The position numbers and the translations under genes were made by a program. Of a stretch of 64,000 nucleotides of DNA, positions 15,863 through 24,572 are shown piece after piece. The stretch is from NCBI RefSeq assembly GCF_020687765.1, contig NZ_JAJEWJ010000005.1:1-64000 (forward strand), given 5' to 3'. Origin of the DNA: Sphingobacterium sp. FBM7-1 (GTDB lineage Bacteria; Bacteroidota; Bacteroidia; Sphingobacteriales; Sphingobacteriaceae). Numbering within the stretch: the stretch's first letter is position 1; each line of letters begins with the position of its first letter. The notes under the pieces were generated by a model. It did no database searches and was not told the DNA's origin. It worked only from the letters and a program-made list of their open reading frames with translations.

Positions 15863-16621
15863 TTATTTTTCTACTTCTAATTCAATTTCTGGTAACTTCG
15901 GTAAAAAGCGCAAGTTAGGATTTAATTTAAATATTTCATACTTGCTCCGGATATATGTTGCTAGCTCATAAGGTGTGGCGACGGTGACAAAATAATATGT
16001 AGGTCGATAATTCCCCATAAAAATAGTAAGATGCTCGCCAGTTAAACCCGTAATATTACGGACGAGATCGCGCGTAAATTTGGAATCAATCACATCTTCT
16101 TCATATTCCCGTTGAATAAAACGTGTCAGACGCCGGGCATTTTTTCCTTCTCGGCTTAACATATTATAGATTGACCCAATGCTGAGTCCCGCTCCGGTAG
16201 GGCCTACACTAAATATTGAGCCGGGATCTGCGAGTTTATAGGCTTTATTAAATTCTTCCCGACGTTGCTGCAAAATTTCTTCTGGCGAGCGGCGGGCTAC
16301 CACCCGCACCTCGGGTATATATATGGAAGTGCGTTCTAAATAGATCATAAACACCTGTTGACCGGTATATTTTACAGTATCGGTTAGGTAACCTTCTTTG
16401 GATGTAATAATCAGATCTCCTAGAGAAACGCTTATTTCAAATTCTCCACGAGCATTATTGAATGTGTTTTCTCTTGTATTGTCATTTTTTAAAAACACCT
16501 TCCCCACACGCTGTTGGGTTCCTTGATCAAAAACAATACCTTGTACCTTCTTACCCTGTCCTACGGTAATAATCGGGATATATAAGAGATAAAATAAGAC
16601 AATATACTTTAGGGATTCCAC
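15863..16621 (-). CDS. Exported carboxypeptidase-regulatory-like domain protein
   Basis: 252 aa with a signal peptide (1-22, ending VGQ). The first 90 residues have the CarboxypepD_reg-like (beta-sandwich) pattern common in Bacteroidota surface proteins: KVQGIVFDQGTQQRVGKVFL, then FNNARGEFEIS and LIITSKEGYLTDTV. The C-terminal part (about 105-245) is helical and charged, with no transmembrane or TonB-dependent barrel domain, so it is not a truncated SusC protein. The function is unknown. The genomic setting among envelope genes suggests an outer-membrane or periplasmic role. Confidence 0.75.
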   Translation of the reverse strand: MESLKYIVLFYLLYIPIITVGQGKKVQGIVFDQGTQQRVGKVFLKNDNTRENTFNNARGEFEISVSLGDLIITSKEGYLTDTVKYTGQQVFMIYLERTSIYIPEVRVVARRSPEEILQQRREEFNKAYKLADPGSIFSVGPTGAGLSIGSIYNMLSREGKNARRLTRFIQREYEEDVIDSKFTRDLVRNITGLTGEHLTIFMGNYRPTYYFVTVATPYELATYIRSKYEIFKLNPNLRFLPKLPEIELEVEK

Positions 16622-16648
16622 ACTATAAAACTAACAAAAAAGATGTCG

Positions 16649-17488
16649 TTATTTCGAGATAACCAATAATTGTCCAACAAATATTTCATCAGACGCTAAA
16701 CCGTTCAATTGTTTAATTTGGTCGACGCTTACTTGTTGTTGCTGACTGATACCAAAGAGCGTATCGGTAGCTTTTACCTCATAAATAACCATCGCAACGG
16801 CACTTTTCAATTCCTCTGTATCTTTTTTAGCGGGGGGTTCTGTGCTTTCTTTTTCTTGGATGATCTCCTCTACCTTCTCTTCACGTTGTTCTTTCCCCGC
16901 GTAAGACATTTCAGGCCGATCATATTGATAAAGCTGGTAGCGCTCAATGAGATCAATAAGCAGCTCGGGATAACGGGGATTAGTAGCGTAGCCCGCTGCT
17001 TTCAGCCCTTTTGCCCAACTTTTATAATCGTTTTTGTCGAGTGTAAATAATTTTTCGTAACGTTTTCTTAAAAGAAATTGGCTATGGTCTCGAAAAGACT
17101 GTTCGGGATCATTGTATACGCGAAAACAGTCCCGCACGTGATCGTCCGGTCGGGTAACCGACTTTCCCTCCCATACGCCACCACACTTTATTCCGAAATG
17201 GTTATTCGCTTCTCTTGCCAAATAACTGGTTCCATTTCCGGATTCCAGTAATGCCTGCGCTAGCTTTATACTCGCGGGAATACCATACTGATTCATCTCA
17301 GCAATAGCAATATCTTTATATTGCGCAATATACATTTGCCCAGACCGAGGCACCGCGCCCCGAGCCGGAGTGTGCTCTGTGCGACTTTTCCCATGTTCGG
17401 GATGCTGCAATACCGTTCGCCGGGAAGCACAGGAACCTAGCACGAGGATGGCGAGAAAGAATGCGAAAAATAAGCCCTTGTTTTTCAT
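16649..17488 (-). CDS. Glucosaminidase-domain lipoprotein with LysM
   Basis: 279 aa. Lipobox LGSC (Cys about 20) points to membrane anchoring. A mannosyl-glycoprotein endo-beta-N-acetylglucosaminidase (FlgJ-type) domain runs from about 50 to 195, with the catalytic Glu in AQALLESGNG and the NHFGIKC motif; it should cut glycan strands of peptidoglycan. A Glu/Lys-rich linker precedes a C-terminal LysM repeat (about 235-279: VKATDTLFGIS ... IKQLNGL ... VGQLLVI). It is a tandem paralogue of the next gene (17512-18255) with the same domain order. The two differ mainly in export signal and linker. Confidence 0.88.
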   Translation of the reverse strand: MKNKGLFFAFFLAILVLGSCASRRTVLQHPEHGKSRTEHTPARGAVPRSGQMYIAQYKDIAIAEMNQYGIPASIKLAQALLESGNGTSYLAREANNHFGIKCGGVWEGKSVTRPDDHVRDCFRVYNDPEQSFRDHSQFLLRKRYEKLFTLDKNDYKSWAKGLKAAGYATNPRYPELLIDLIERYQLYQYDRPEMSYAGKEQREEKVEEIIQEKESTEPPAKKDTEELKSAVAMVIYEVKATDTLFGISQQQQVSVDQIKQLNGLASDEIFVGQLLVISK

Positions 17489-17511
17489 GTTTATTAACTG
17501 GTTTCGGGTTT

Positions 17512-18255
17512 CTATAATAACAAACGCTGTCCTACAGAGAGCTTTGAAGACGTTAAATTGTTCCGTCGTTTCAGCACCTCTACGGATGTCTTATAGCGGG
17601 TTGCTATTTCGGAAAGAGTGTCCCCTTTAGAAACGACATGGCTCTCGGAGGGAGTAAAGTCTACCGAGGTGTCATGTGCTTCCATAGCGCTCAACAAGAT
17701 ATCCTGTTGGATTTTTACTGCGCCGCTTTTCGCTAGCATTCCTTTGGTAACGGGCTGCTGTATGTAATCGTATTTATCCAGATTATAGCGACGGATTGTC
17801 GCGATGACTTTCGAAGACCAACTACGGGTTGTCGAATAACCGGATCTGGCAATTCCGCTTATCCATCGTTCATAATCCGTCTCGTCGTATTTCTCGAATA
17901 GGCCATTGGTGGCCTTGCGCCGCTGTAGCAAGGCCACAAAATCCCGATAGGATTCTTGAATTGAGCCATAGCCTTTATAGGCCGAACGGATCGTTTTACT
18001 CTTATTTTTTCCTTTGATTCCAAAATGATTATTAAGATGTTTGGCTACTCGGCTATTACCGTATGCACTTTCGTGAAAAGCGACCGCTAGAATAACGGAA
18101 GCTGGCACTCCCGTTTCAATCATCAGTTGTTGAGCAATTTCTTTATGCGTTGCGATATAACTACTTGGTGAAAACTTTTGTGCATGGGTCGCGCTGACCG
18201 TAAACACAAACATTAGTAGTACCATAATATACTTACCAATACTTGTTTGTTGCAT
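17512..18255 (-). CDS. Glucosaminidase-domain protein with LysM, exported
   Basis: 247 aa. It has a type I signal peptide (1-25, ending THA-Q) rather than a lipobox. The glucosaminidase domain (about 35-170) has the catalytic Glu in AVAFHESAYGNS and the NHFGIKGK motif. A C-terminal LysM (about 203-247: VSKGDTLSEIATRYKTS ... LKRRNNL ... VGQRLLL) should bind peptidoglycan. It lies 23 bp before the paralogous lipoprotein gene on the same strand, so a tandem duplication with one soluble and one lipid-anchored enzyme is likely. Confidence 0.88.
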   Translation of the reverse strand: MQQTSIGKYIMVLLMFVFTVSATHAQKFSPSSYIATHKEIAQQLMIETGVPASVILAVAFHESAYGNSRVAKHLNNHFGIKGKNKSKTIRSAYKGYGSIQESYRDFVALLQRRKATNGLFEKYDETDYERWISGIARSGYSTTRSWSSKVIATIRRYNLDKYDYIQQPVTKGMLAKSGAVKIQQDILLSAMEAHDTSVDFTPSESHVVSKGDTLSEIATRYKTSVEVLKRRNNLTSSKLSVGQRLLL

Positions 18256-18277
18256 ATCCTTTAATTTTGTTCAACCA

Positions 18278-18913
18278 TTACTTTTTGCGTAAGGCAAATA
18301 GTCCGTCTCTAATAGGCAGGATCAGTTTCTCTACACGGCTGTCTGCTGCCAAGGTTTCATTTAGTTCTATAATCATCTTTGTTTGGTTATCAGGAGCGCT
18401 AGCTAAGACTTTCCCTTTCCAAAGTACATTGTCTATTAAAAGCAGACCGCCTTTCGACACCCTGCTGATTAGCGTTTCAAAATAATACAAATTGCTCTTT
18501 TTGTCGGCATCAATAAACACTAAGTCAAAATCACCGTCGATAGTCGGAATAATTTCGGCAGCATCCCCAATATGGTAGGTTATGTGTTCCCGAAAAGGAG
18601 AGGCATCAAAATATCCTTGTACGCGCTCTTCCAACTCTTCATTGACATCGATGGTATGTAACTCTCCTTTATGATCGAGCCCTTCTGCTAAACATAAAGT
18701 CGCATAACCTGTAAACGTTCCTATCTCCAGTATTCTTTTCGGTCTAACCAGCTTTGCCAGCATAGCAAGAACTCTTCCTTGAAAATGACCCGAAAGCATG
18801 TGAGGCATCGTTTCGCGCAAATAGGTCTCCCTATTGATGCGCTGTAAAAGCTCGCTTTCGGCATCGCATGTACTCTCTAAATACGCGTTCAGGGCATCTA
18901 CATCTTCAAGCAT
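18278..18913 (-). CDS. SAM-dependent O-methyltransferase
   Basis: 211 aa, methyltransf_3 (catechol/caffeoyl-CoA O-methyltransferase-like) family. The SAM-binding motif I is ILEIGTFTGYATLCLAEGL (about 61-79), followed by HTIDVNEEL, the DLVFIDADK acidic/metal motif and LLIDNVLWKGKV. The length is standard. The substrate cannot be told from sequence. It is cytoplasmic. The promoter is clear: TTTG and TAGTTTTG with an 18-bp spacer, the latter ending 5 bp before the ATG. It lies upstream of the two glucosaminidase genes with a 22-bp gap and may be co-transcribed with them. Confidence 0.9.
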   Translation of the reverse strand: MLEDVDALNAYLESTCDAESELLQRINRETYLRETMPHMLSGHFQGRVLAMLAKLVRPKRILEIGTFTGYATLCLAEGLDHKGELHTIDVNEELEERVQGYFDASPFREHITYHIGDAAEIIPTIDGDFDLVFIDADKKSNLYYFETLISRVSKGGLLLIDNVLWKGKVLASAPDNQTKMIIELNETLAADSRVEKLILPIRDGLFALRKK

Positions 18914-18918
18914 AGTCG

Positions 18919-18948
18919 CAAAACTAATAAGTAAGCGGATATTACAAA
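18919..18948 (-). promoter_or_regulatory. Promoter of the O-methyltransferase gene
   Basis: On the minus strand TTTG (18945-18948), 18 bp, TAGTTTTG (18919-18926). Only 5 bp separate the -7 box from the ATG, so the transcript would be leaderless or almost so. Confidence 0.65.
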
Positions 18949-18991
18949 ATATTTTAACATAAATTAAGGCTGCTGTCGGGTGTTGTTACAC

Positions 18992-19033
18992 ATAAAAAAA
19001 GCCTCTTTTTAGCGTAAAAAGAGGCTTTTTTTG
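18992..19033. terminator. Bidirectional intrinsic terminator
   Basis: A long stem AAAAAGCCTCTTTTT / AAAAAGAGGCTTTTT with a short AGCG-containing loop, T-rich on both sides. It lies after folE (minus strand), between folE and the O-methyltransferase gene. Confidence 0.85.
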
Positions 19034-19044
19034 GTTATATCGTC

Positions 19045-19677
19045 CTAATCCAACGAGGCTGTAATCAACCTCAAAAATTCTGATCGTGTAACATCGTTTT
19101 GAAAGGCGCCAGTAAAAGCGGACGTCGTTGTGACGGAGTTTTGTTTCTGCACCCCCCGCATGGCCATACACATATGTTTACACTCCATTACTACAGCAAC
19201 GCCCGCAGGTTTCAATGTCTGCTGTATACAATCTCGGATCTCGTTCGTCAGTCGCTCTTGAACCTGCAAACGCCGTGCAAAGGCATCTACTACACGCGGA
19301 ATTTTACTCAATCCTACAATGTGTCCATTGGGAATGTAAGCGATATGCGCTTTCCCAAAAAAAGGAAGCATATGGTGTTCACACATCGAATATACCTCGA
19401 TATCTTTGACGACTACCATCTGGCTATATTCTTCTTCGAACATAGCGCTCCGTAATACTTCTGCCCCATCGACATCATAGCCGTGTGTCAGGAACTGCAA
19501 AGCTTTCGCTACACGTTCAGGTGTCTTAACTAAGCCTTCTCTTTCCGGATTTTCACCAATAGCGCGTAAGATATTAGGGTAATAGGAAGCAATTTCTTCT
19601 ACTTGTTTCTGATTATACTGATCAATTTTAATATAACCATCTTGTTCTTCACTTTCGAAGGATATTAGATTACTCAT
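19045..19677 (-). CDS. folE: GTP cyclohydrolase I
   Basis: 210 aa. Converts GTP to 7,8-dihydroneopterin triphosphate, the first step of folate and, with QueD, of queuosine synthesis. Zinc-site motifs are visible: C99-E-H-H102 in [13 protein letters not shown] and the second Cys in [13 protein letters not shown]. The [21 protein letters not shown] signature is intact. Length is normal for a prokaryotic FolE plus a short N-terminal extension of about 20 residues. It lies 24 bp downstream of the QueD/PTPS-like gene on the same strand, so consecutive steps of pterin chemistry are linked. Confidence 0.96.
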   Translation of the reverse strand: MSNLISFESEEQDGYIKIDQYNQKQVEEIASYYPNILRAIGENPEREGLVKTPERVAKALQFLTHGYDVDGAEVLRSAMFEEEYSQMVVVKDIEVYSMCEHHMLPFFGKAHIAYIPNGHIVGLSKIPRVVDAFARRLQVQERLTNEIRDCIQQTLKPAGVAVVMECKHMCMAMRGVQKQNSVTTTSAFTGAFQNDVTRSEFLRLITASLD

Positions 19678-19701
19678 TTGTTTAAATTAAAACTGGCGTT
19701 A

Positions 19702-20115
19702 TTATTCGCCAAAATATTCGACAAAATTATTCTCTGTTTCATACAGTTTCACTGCATGCAACTGTACACTCTCCTGATCAAAATGGGGTTTCAGCACACG
19801 GAATATCTCTATAGCAATGATCTCTGTAGAGGCTTTTTTTCCGCTCATAAAATCTACATCAAGGTTAATGTTTTTGTGATCTAACTTATGAATGACATGT
19901 TCTAAAATGATACTTTTCATCCGTTTAAGGTCAATCAAGAATCCGGTCTCGGGGTTAACTTCTCCTTTTACCGTAACAAAAAGCTCGTAGTTATGACCAT
20001 GCCAGTTAGGATTGGAACAATTACCAAATACCGCCTCATTTTGCTCCTGAGACCAGTCTTCCCGATATAATTTATGTGCAGCGCTGAACCGTTCTCTACG
20101 TGTGATATAGATCAT
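19702..20115 (-). CDS. queD: 6-carboxytetrahydropterin synthase / PTPS-family enzyme
   Basis: 137 aa from ATG 20115; earlier in-frame codons would add residues unlike the family and would overlap the -7 element. The zinc-ligand histidines are in FSAAHKL and the HGHNYEL motif, with the catalytic-region Cys in GNCSNPNWHGH, and the C-terminal LYETENNFVEY segment binds the pterin ring. It should convert dihydroneopterin triphosphate, the FolE product, to 6-carboxytetrahydropterin for queuosine; 6-pyruvoyltetrahydropterin synthase activity cannot be excluded. It lies directly upstream of folE, supporting a joint pathway. Confidence 0.85.
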   Translation of the reverse strand: MIYITRRERFSAAHKLYREDWSQEQNEAVFGNCSNPNWHGHNYELFVTVKGEVNPETGFLIDLKRMKSIILEHVIHKLDHKNINLDVDFMSGKKASTEIIAIEIFRVLKPHFDQESVQLHAVKLYETENNFVEYFGE

Positions 20116-20119
20116 AAAA

Positions 20120-20127
20120 CAAAGATA
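20120..20127 (-). promoter_or_regulatory. -7 element of the queD-folE promoter
   Basis: TATCTTTG on the minus strand, 4 bp before the chosen ATG. No TTG was found at the usual upstream distance. It supports the start at 20115 and a nearly leaderless mRNA. Confidence 0.5.
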
Positions 20128-20219
20128 GGGGATAAAAACTATATTCTTAGTATCTTGACCCGCCAAAGCGTTTTATATGACTTGGCTCAGATGGAAGAGC
20201 CTCAAAATTTGTTATTAGG

Positions 20220-20837
20220 ATGAAGATTCTTGTCGTTGCGGCTACGCGTGCAGAAATATTACCTTCTCTTCCTTTCTTGGAAGAGCGCGGCATTCCGTAT
20301 CTCATCACGGGGATAGGGATGGTGGCAACGACCTATTCCTTGACAAAGCGTTTACTCGAAGATGCTGTCGACATGGTCGTGCAAGTTGGAATTGGCGGGA
20401 TATTGGATCGTTCGGCGCGCTTGGGCGAAGTATATCAAATATCCACAGATGAAATATTTGGATTGGGAGCTGATGACAATGGTTTATTTATACCGATCGA
20501 AGAACTTGGCTTTGGCAAACGGATATTTAAAGAGAGACTGCCGGATGGTATACAGTTTCCGCCCGCCGAAAGGGCGCAAGGAATCACGGTTAACAACGTG
20601 CATGGCGCGGTGGGTAATATTGCCCAGCTCCAACAGCAATACCAAAATCTGCTGATCGAATCCATGGAGGGAGCCGCGGTCTTTTTTGTTGCGGAACAGG
20701 TGCAAATCTATTGTTTACAATTCCGAGCCACTTCTAACTATATAGAGCCTCGAAATCGCGACACTTGGGAGATTGCATTAGCCATCAAGAATTTGAATAC
20801 ATTTCTGAAAAAAACAGTAGACCGTTTAACGGCGTGA
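20220..20837 (+). CDS. mqnB: Futalosine hydrolase
   Basis: 205 aa, nucleoside phosphorylase (PNP_UDP) fold. In the futalosine route to menaquinone it splits futalosine (or aminodeoxyfutalosine) to dehypoxanthine futalosine. Typical segments are MKILVVAATRAEI at the N-terminus, VQVGIGGI (about 59-66), the IESMEGAAVFFVAEQ motif that holds the active-site Met-Glu pair (about 142-156), and a conserved ATSNYIEPRNRDTW near the C-terminus, characteristic of MqnB rather than MTA/SAH nucleosidases. mqnD lies 39 kb away in the window, so the pathway is split. It is divergent from queD with a 104-bp gap. Confidence 0.9.
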   Translation: MKILVVAATRAEILPSLPFLEERGIPYLITGIGMVATTYSLTKRLLEDAVDMVVQVGIGGILDRSARLGEVYQISTDEIFGLGADDNGLFIPIEELGFGKRIFKERLPDGIQFPPAERAQGITVNNVHGAVGNIAQLQQQYQNLLIESMEGAAVFFVAEQVQIYCLQFRATSNYIEPRNRDTWEIALAIKNLNTFLKKTVDRLTA

Positions 20838-20947
20838 GAGCCACTCGCTCATACGGTTATTTCGGTCCCGGTATCGTTCTTCTGGTACTCACGTTCCGAC
20901 GTATACTTTTTGCCTACAATCCATTACGAAATATCAATTAATTATAG

Positions 20948-20955
20948 TATTTTTG
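20948..20955 (+). promoter_or_regulatory. -7 element upstream of pdhB
   Basis: TATTTTTG, followed by C, matches TAnnTTTG and lies 32 bp before the ATG. The -33 element is not clear. Confidence 0.5.
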
Positions 20956-20987
20956 CGTTATTGAAATAAGATACAATTTTACAACTG

Positions 20988-21974
20988 ATGAGAGAAATAC
21001 AATTCAGAGAAGCGCTTCGCGAAGCCTTGAGCGAGGAAATGCGTAAAGATGATAAAATATTCTTGATGGGCGAGGAAGTCGCTGAATATAACGGTGCTTA
21101 CAAAGTAAGCCAAGGTATGTTGGATGAATTCGGTGCAAAACGTGTCATCGATACGCCTATCGCAGAGCTTGGTTTTGCAGGAATTGGTGTGGGTGCGGCG
21201 ATGAATGGTCTAAAACCTATCATTGAATTCATGACGTTCAATTTCTCCCTAGTAGCTATTGACCAAGTCATCAACTCTGCGGCCAAAATCCGTCAGATGA
21301 GTGGTGGTCAGTTCTCTTGTCCGATTGTTTTTCGTGGTCCTACAGGTAATGCTGGTCAATTAGGTGCGCAGCACTCTCAAAACTTTGAGAACTGGTTTGC
21401 AAACACCCCTGGCTTAAAAGTGGTGATTCCTTCGAATCCGTACGATGCAAAAGGTCTGCTTAAGTCGTCTATTATAGATCCCGATCCGGTTATCTTTATG
21501 GAGTCTGAGGTGATGTATGGTGACAAAGGTCCTGTTCCGGAAGAAGAGTATTATTTGCCTATCGGGAAAGCACATACGGTGAAAGAAGGTACAGATGTGA
21601 CTGTTGTTTCTTTTGGTAAAATGGTTCCACGTGTTGTTATTCCAGCAGTAGAGGAATTGACAAAAGAAGGCATTAATGTCGAGTTGATTGACCTACGTTC
21701 TGTACGCCCAATCGATTATGCGGCAATTATCGAATCTGTAAAGAAAACAAACCGCTTGGTGGTGGTTGAGGAAGCTTGGCCATTAGCGTCTATTTCTTCT
21801 GAAATTGCTTTTAAGGTGCAAAAAGATGCTTTTGACTATCTTGATGCTCCTGTTATCCGGGTGACTTCTGCAGATGTTCCATTGGGTTACGCGCCGACTT
21901 TAGTAGAAGCTAGTTTACCAAGCATCGCAAAAGTGGTAAAAGCGGTAAAAGAAGTGTCTTACATTACGAAGTAA
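20988..21974 (+). CDS. pdhB: Pyruvate dehydrogenase E1 component, beta subunit
   Basis: 328 aa. With the alpha subunit it forms the thiamine-dependent E1 that decarboxylates pyruvate and acetylates E2 lipoyl groups. Family features in order: REALREALSEEMRKDDKIFLMGEEVAEYNGAYK, GFAGIGVGAAMNGLKPI, the potassium/thiamine-fold region FRGPTGNAGQLGAQHSQ, then the transketolase C-terminal domain (about 195-325) with DLRSVRPIDY. No alpha-subunit gene is next to it, so pdhA lies elsewhere. Monocistronic: its own promoter and a strong terminator follow. A branched-chain oxoacid E1 beta is a less likely alternative. Confidence 0.93.
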   Translation: MREIQFREALREALSEEMRKDDKIFLMGEEVAEYNGAYKVSQGMLDEFGAKRVIDTPIAELGFAGIGVGAAMNGLKPIIEFMTFNFSLVAIDQVINSAAKIRQMSGGQFSCPIVFRGPTGNAGQLGAQHSQNFENWFANTPGLKVVIPSNPYDAKGLLKSSIIDPDPVIFMESEVMYGDKGPVPEEEYYLPIGKAHTVKEGTDVTVVSFGKMVPRVVIPAVEELTKEGINVELIDLRSVRPIDYAAIIESVKKTNRLVVVEEAWPLASISSEIAFKVQKDAFDYLDAPVIRVTSADVPLGYAPTLVEASLPSIAKVVKAVKEVSYITK

Positions 21975-22003
21975 TTTAGCCTCTTTCTGAGGAAAAAATA
22001 ATC

Positions 22004-22038
22004 AAAAAGGTCTTCCATAGCAAATGGAAGACCTTTTT
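22004..22038. terminator. Intrinsic terminator after pdhB
   Basis: A perfect 15-bp stem (22004-22018 with 22024-22038) with loop AGCAA, A-rich before and T-rich after. Confidence 0.9.
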
Positions 22039-22087
22039 ATTTCTTTACTTTAACCAATTTTTTTATATTCACATATAAATTACTTCG

Positions 22088-22846
22088 ATGAAAACATTTT
22101 TATTTACTTGCCTGACTTTTTTTGTCAGCTTTACCGTCTCGGCTCAAGAAGCAGTCAATTTTAAATTAAACCCGGAAATAGGGAAGCCGATCCAAATGAA
22201 TATGCTCATGAAAACAGACATAGATGGCCCCCAAAGTGTTATCATGGATATGAAGATGAAGATGGAAACACTTCCCGCGAAGAAAGAAAACGAAAACTTC
22301 ATCTTTGAAAATGTCATCAAAGCTATTAAAGCGGATATTGACGCCGGAATGATGACGGTAAGCTATAATTCCGAAGAAGAAAGTACGGATGAAACAGCGA
22401 GAATGCTGGGTGAACAGTTTTCCAAAATAATAGATCAAAAGATTTCATCTGTTGTTTCTGAAAAAGGCAAGACCATCGACCTAGATCTGCCTGCCAGCTT
22501 TGCTGCGCAGGGCTTCGACGCCAGCTCTTTTTCAAACATGTCTCCTTCTTTTCCGGAAAATGCCGTAACACCGGGAGAATCGTGGGAAGGTACATCTCAA
22601 GTACCTGAAAATCCATTATTCTCTACGATAAAAATGACATCTACTTTCTTAGAGGAAAACCAAGAGGGGTATGTTATTCATATCGACGGAAAAATGTTGC
22701 AGGATTCGGGGGAAGAGATCGGAACAATGGTTGGTCACTATACGCTGGATAAGCAAACGCATTTTACCAAAGCAAGCAGTGTAAAAACGACCGTAACGGT
22801 TCAAGGATCTACGATTATCAGTGAGGTAGAGGTTGTAGCAGAGTAA
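22088..22846 (+). CDS. Exported hypothetical protein (DUF6263-like)
   Basis: 252 aa with signal peptide (1-19, ending SAQ). The mature part is acidic, methionine-rich near the N-terminus (MNMLMKTDIDG, MDMKMKM) and otherwise beta-rich. The pattern, with a conserved PGESWEGTSQVPENPLF segment (about 164-180) and repeated beta strands, fits the DUF6263 type of exported Bacteroidota proteins (assignment from memory). The function is unknown. It stands alone between two terminators and is probably periplasmic or secreted. Confidence 0.75.
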   Translation: MKTFLFTCLTFFVSFTVSAQEAVNFKLNPEIGKPIQMNMLMKTDIDGPQSVIMDMKMKMETLPAKKENENFIFENVIKAIKADIDAGMMTVSYNSEEESTDETARMLGEQFSKIIDQKISSVVSEKGKTIDLDLPASFAAQGFDASSFSNMSPSFPENAVTPGESWEGTSQVPENPLFSTIKMTSTFLEENQEGYVIHIDGKMLQDSGEEIGTMVGHYTLDKQTHFTKASSVKTTVTVQGSTIISEVEVVAE

Positions 22847-22866
22847 GCCTGCATCACAAAAAACAT

Positions 22867-22903
22867 AAAAAAGCCGATATTATAAGATAATATCGGCTTT
22901 TTT
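22867..22903. terminator. Bidirectional intrinsic terminator
   Basis: A 17-bp perfect stem AAAAAAGCCGATATTAT / ATAATATCGGCTTTTTT with loop AAG, between the convergent DUF6263-like gene and gcvH. It serves both. Confidence 0.92.
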
Positions 22904-22923
22904 ATATGTTACAGGCCTATTTG

Positions 22924-23304
22924 TTATCCGTTTATTTCAGCTTGATAACCGTCCGCTGACAATAAAGCGTCCACATCGCCCGGATTGCTCAATTTTACTC
23001 GGATAATCCAACCTTCTCCATATGGATCAGTATTAACTAATTCCGGCGAAGCATCGATGGCTTCGTTTACTTCCAATACCGTAGCAGTAGCTGGCATAAA
23101 TAGATCGGATACTGTTTTAACAGCTTCGACCGTGCCAAACACTTCATTCGCAGTAACTTCTTCACCTACCGTATTGATATCAACAAAAACGATGTCGCCC
23201 AATTCACGTTGTGCGAAATCTGTAATACCGATAACGGCTTCGTCACCCTCTACACGAACCCATTCGTGATCTTTGGTGTATTTTAACTCAGCTGGAAAAT
23301 TCAT
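22924..23304 (-). CDS. gcvH: Glycine cleavage system H protein
   Basis: 126-aa lipoyl carrier of the glycine cleavage system, which shuttles the aminomethyl group from P to T protein. The lipoylated Lys63 lies in [12 protein letters not shown], and the family features HEWV (13-16), [24 protein letters not shown] strands and the C-terminal [12 protein letters not shown] are all present. Length is standard. No gcvT or gcvP is nearby. A full -33/-7 promoter lies 17 bp upstream (23321-23352) and a terminator follows, so it is transcribed alone. Confidence 0.96.
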   Translation of the reverse strand: MNFPAELKYTKDHEWVRVEGDEAVIGITDFAQRELGDIVFVDINTVGEEVTANEVFGTVEAVKTVSDLFMPATATVLEVNEAIDASPELVNTDPYGEGWIIRVKLSNPGDVDALLSADGYQAEING

Positions 23305-23320
23305 ACGTATATTATTTACC

Positions 23321-23352
23321 CAAAAATATAACTATCTACGGATATAACCAAA
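23321..23352 (-). promoter_or_regulatory. gcvH promoter
   Basis: Minus strand: TTTG (23349-23352), 20 bp, TATTTTTG (23321-23328), 16 bp before the ATG. This is one of the best matches to the Bacteroidota consensus in the window. Confidence 0.75.
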
Positions 23353-23375
23353 AAATCCTTCTTATCTTCATCTCG

Positions 23376-24572
23376 ATGAATTCCCAGATTGAAAAACTGT
23401 ACCATATCGCTAACCAAAAGGAGCGCCGTATCCTCGGGCTGATGTCCGGCACCTCCTTGGATGGCTTAGATATTGCATTATGTCGCGTACATCAAAGTGG
23501 AAGTAGAACGAGATTATCACTGGAAAAATTCACGAGCGTCTCTTACGACGACTCCTTCCGCATGCAAATTAGAGCGGTATTCGCTAAACGTCAGATCGAT
23601 CAACAAACATGGTGTGGGTTGCACGCTTTAGTGGGGAAAACGCACGCTCAATTAGTTAAAGAGACTTTGCAACAATGGGATATAGCTTCATCAGACGTGG
23701 ACCTCATTGCCAGTCATGGACAAACAGTTTATCATGCCCCGCAACGGTTAACCGGAGATCGGTGTTTTCCCAACAGTACGCTTCAGATCGGAGATGCCGA
23801 TCATATCGCTTATGACACGGGGATCATTACCGTATCCGACTTTAGGCAAAAGCATATCGCGGCAGGTGGTGAGGGGGCGCCTTTAGCAGCTTACGGCGAT
23901 TATCTTCTTTTTACTGCAGAAGCGGAAAACCGCATCTTGCTTAATATTGGAGGAATATCTAATTTCACCTTCTTACCTCAAAAAACAAGCAATACGAAAG
24001 CTTTTGCTTCCGATATCGGACCAGGAAATACTTTAATGAATCAATTCGTTTTGGAGCATTTCGATCTCGAAATGGATAAAGATGCACAAATTGCTAAACA
24101 AGGTGCTATCGATAGGCGACTTTTGGAGGTCTTATTATCCGCACCTTTCTTTGCCGAAGGTTTTCCTAAAACGACGGGACCGGAGCTATTTAATTTAACC
24201 TATTTGAAGACCGCTCAAGCCATCTCTGGCACATCGGCACTTGCACCGAAAGATGTCTTAGCCACGTTAAATAGATTTACTGCGCAGGTTATTGCTAATG
24301 CTATTCGAAACGTTACAAAAGACCTTCAAGATGTACATATTTACGTCAGTGGGGGAGGGCTCCACAATCCTTTATTGATGAAAAATATTCGCGCATCTCT
24401 CGTGGACTTACCGGTATCCTCTTTTGGCATGCTAGGATTGGATCCCGACGCCAAGGAAGCATGCCTCTTTGCCGTTTTAGCCAATGAAACGTTGGTAGGG
24501 TCACCTCGTCATGTAAAGCGCATTAAAGATGCACCCGAGGTATGTATGGGTAAAATTAGTTTACCCTATTGA
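23376..24572 (+). CDS. anmK: Anhydro-N-acetylmuramic acid kinase
   Basis: 398 aa. Phosphorylates and opens 1,6-anhydro-MurNAc from peptidoglycan turnover to MurNAc-6-phosphate. Motifs: LGLMSGTSLDGLDIA (20-34, the phosphate-binding and family signature), ASHGQTVYH, LQIGDADHIA, the DFRQKHIAAGGEGAPL segment, LLNIGGISNFT, and YVSGGGLHNPLL near the C-terminus. The length is slightly above the usual 370-390 because of an extra N-terminal turn of about 15 residues. It is functionally related to the amidase and glucosaminidases nearby, which release muropeptides. The 3' end overlaps the convergent DUF2461 gene by 7 bp. Confidence 0.95.
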   Translation: MNSQIEKLYHIANQKERRILGLMSGTSLDGLDIALCRVHQSGSRTRLSLEKFTSVSYDDSFRMQIRAVFAKRQIDQQTWCGLHALVGKTHAQLVKETLQQWDIASSDVDLIASHGQTVYHAPQRLTGDRCFPNSTLQIGDADHIAYDTGIITVSDFRQKHIAAGGEGAPLAAYGDYLLFTAEAENRILLNIGGISNFTFLPQKTSNTKAFASDIGPGNTLMNQFVLEHFDLEMDKDAQIAKQGAIDRRLLEVLLSAPFFAEGFPKTTGPELFNLTYLKTAQAISGTSALAPKDVLATLNRFTAQVIANAIRNVTKDLQDVHIYVSGGGLHNPLLMKNIRASLVDLPVSSFGMLGLDPDAKEACLFAVLANETLVGSPRHVKRIKDAPEVCMGKISLPY

